NCBI GenBank assembly: GCA_948888345.1 | Contig: CAQTPN010000049.1 | Location: 1-8,153 of the forward strand | Direction: 5' to 3' | Origin: an uncultured bacterium | GTDB lineage: Bacteria; Cyanobacteriota; Vampirovibrionia; Gastranaerophilales; Gastranaerophilaceae | Length of the DNA: 8,153 nucleotides | In this document: positions 7,753-8,153 of the stretch, piece by piece | Position numbering within the stretch: the first letter of the stretch is position 1 | Layout of the letters: each line of letters starts with the position of its first letter | Notes under the pieces: model-generated | Databases searched by the model: none | Told to the model about the DNA's origin: nothing | Seen by the model: the letters and a program-made list of their open reading frames with translations, nothing else | Program-made: the position numbers and the translations under genes

Positions 7753-8153
7753 TTAATTTTTACCTAAATTTTCAATCCGTTTTTTTAAGCTTAAATCAAT
7801 AACCGTGTCATTAATCTTTATAATAAGCCCGCCTATAATGCTAAAATCCTGTTCAAATTCAAGATTAACCGTCTTTTGCAATTTATATTCAAGTTTTTCT
7901 TTTAAAATTCTTTTCTGTTCCGCATTGGGCTCAATTGCATATACAACACGGGCATTTATTATGTTTCTTTTTTCATCAAAAATTTCTTTAAAAGAAAAAC
8001 AAATATCTTCTAAAATCTCAAGTCTTAAATTCTCATTCAGTAAAAATAAGAAATTTAAAATTTTAATATCTGTTTTATCTTTAAATATTTTTTCCAAAAC
8101 ATCCTTCTTATCTTCTTTTGAAATTGAAGGAGCATCTAAAAAGCTTTTCAATT
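7753..8153 (-). CDS. atpH: ATP synthase F1 subunit delta, C-terminal part
   Basis: Delta (OSCP-like) sits on top of F1 and ties it to the b-subunit peripheral stalk. The right edge of the window cuts the gene: 132 codons are visible of an expected 180 or so. The ATG at 8149-8151 is probably an internal Met, because the sequence right after it (FLDAPSISKEDKKDVLEKIF) matches the family's usual FLxxPxIxxxxK segment about 50 residues in. The conserved C-terminal signature is IIGGLIIKINDTVIDLSLKK, 28-9 residues before the end. Sequence similarity in this subunit is always low, but the signature and the position directly before atpA make the call secure. The rest of the operon (c, b and a subunits in most bacteria) should lie to the right, outside the window. 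Cyanobacterial naming would be atpD. Confidence 0.94.
   Translation of the reverse strand, partial: LKSFLDAPSISKEDKKDVLEKIFKDKTDIKILNFLFLLNENLRLEILEDICFSFKEIFDEKRNIINARVVYAIEPNAEQKRILKEKLEYKLQKTVNLEFEQDFSIIGGLIIKINDTVIDLSLKKRIENLGKN

Overview
The window looks like ordinary chromosomal DNA from an AT-rich bacterium. My best guess is a non-photosynthetic relative of cyanobacteria (Vampirovibrionia/Melainabacteria, for example gut Gastranaerophilales). Three points suggest this: the ATP synthase run ends after the gamma gene with no beta or epsilon gene, as in the split atp arrangement of Cyanobacteriota; the gamma subunit is long and carries extra sequence about where cyanobacterial gamma has its insert; and the proteins are Lys/Glu/Asn-rich as expected of a low-GC genome. 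This placement is inference from memory of these families, not a database result.

Layout. At the left edge is the C-terminal part of a concentrative nucleoside transporter (2-745, +). A short intergenic stretch with a good -10 box follows, then an unrecognised 56-residue gene (838-1008, +) and a promoter region. Next is a compact forward cluster: grpE (1165-1782), dnaJ (1809-2939), a secreted beta-propeller protein (2976-4460) and a class I O-methyltransferase (4460-5095). Gaps in the cluster are 26 and 36 bases, then a one-base overlap. About 80 bases of AT-rich DNA separate it from the converging reverse-strand genes: atpG (5177-6178), atpA (6202-7728) and the C-terminal part of atpH (7753-8153), in transcription order atpH-atpA-atpG.

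How the genes work together. GrpE and DnaJ are the nucleotide-exchange factor and co-chaperone of DnaK; dnaK itself is not in the window and no CIRCE-type operator is visible before grpE. The propeller protein and the methyltransferase appear to be co-transcribed with them, with no obvious functional link. AtpH, AtpA and AtpG are the delta (peripheral stalk), alpha (non-catalytic nucleotide-binding) and gamma (rotor) subunits of F1. The beta and epsilon subunits needed to complete F1 must be encoded elsewhere.

I found no mobile element, CRISPR array, phage gene, tRNA or rRNA, and no clear sign of a new multi-gene system. The items most worth a second look are the exported propeller protein in the chaperone cluster, the 56-residue gene, the gamma-subunit insert with the split atp layout, and a shared promoter-like motif.
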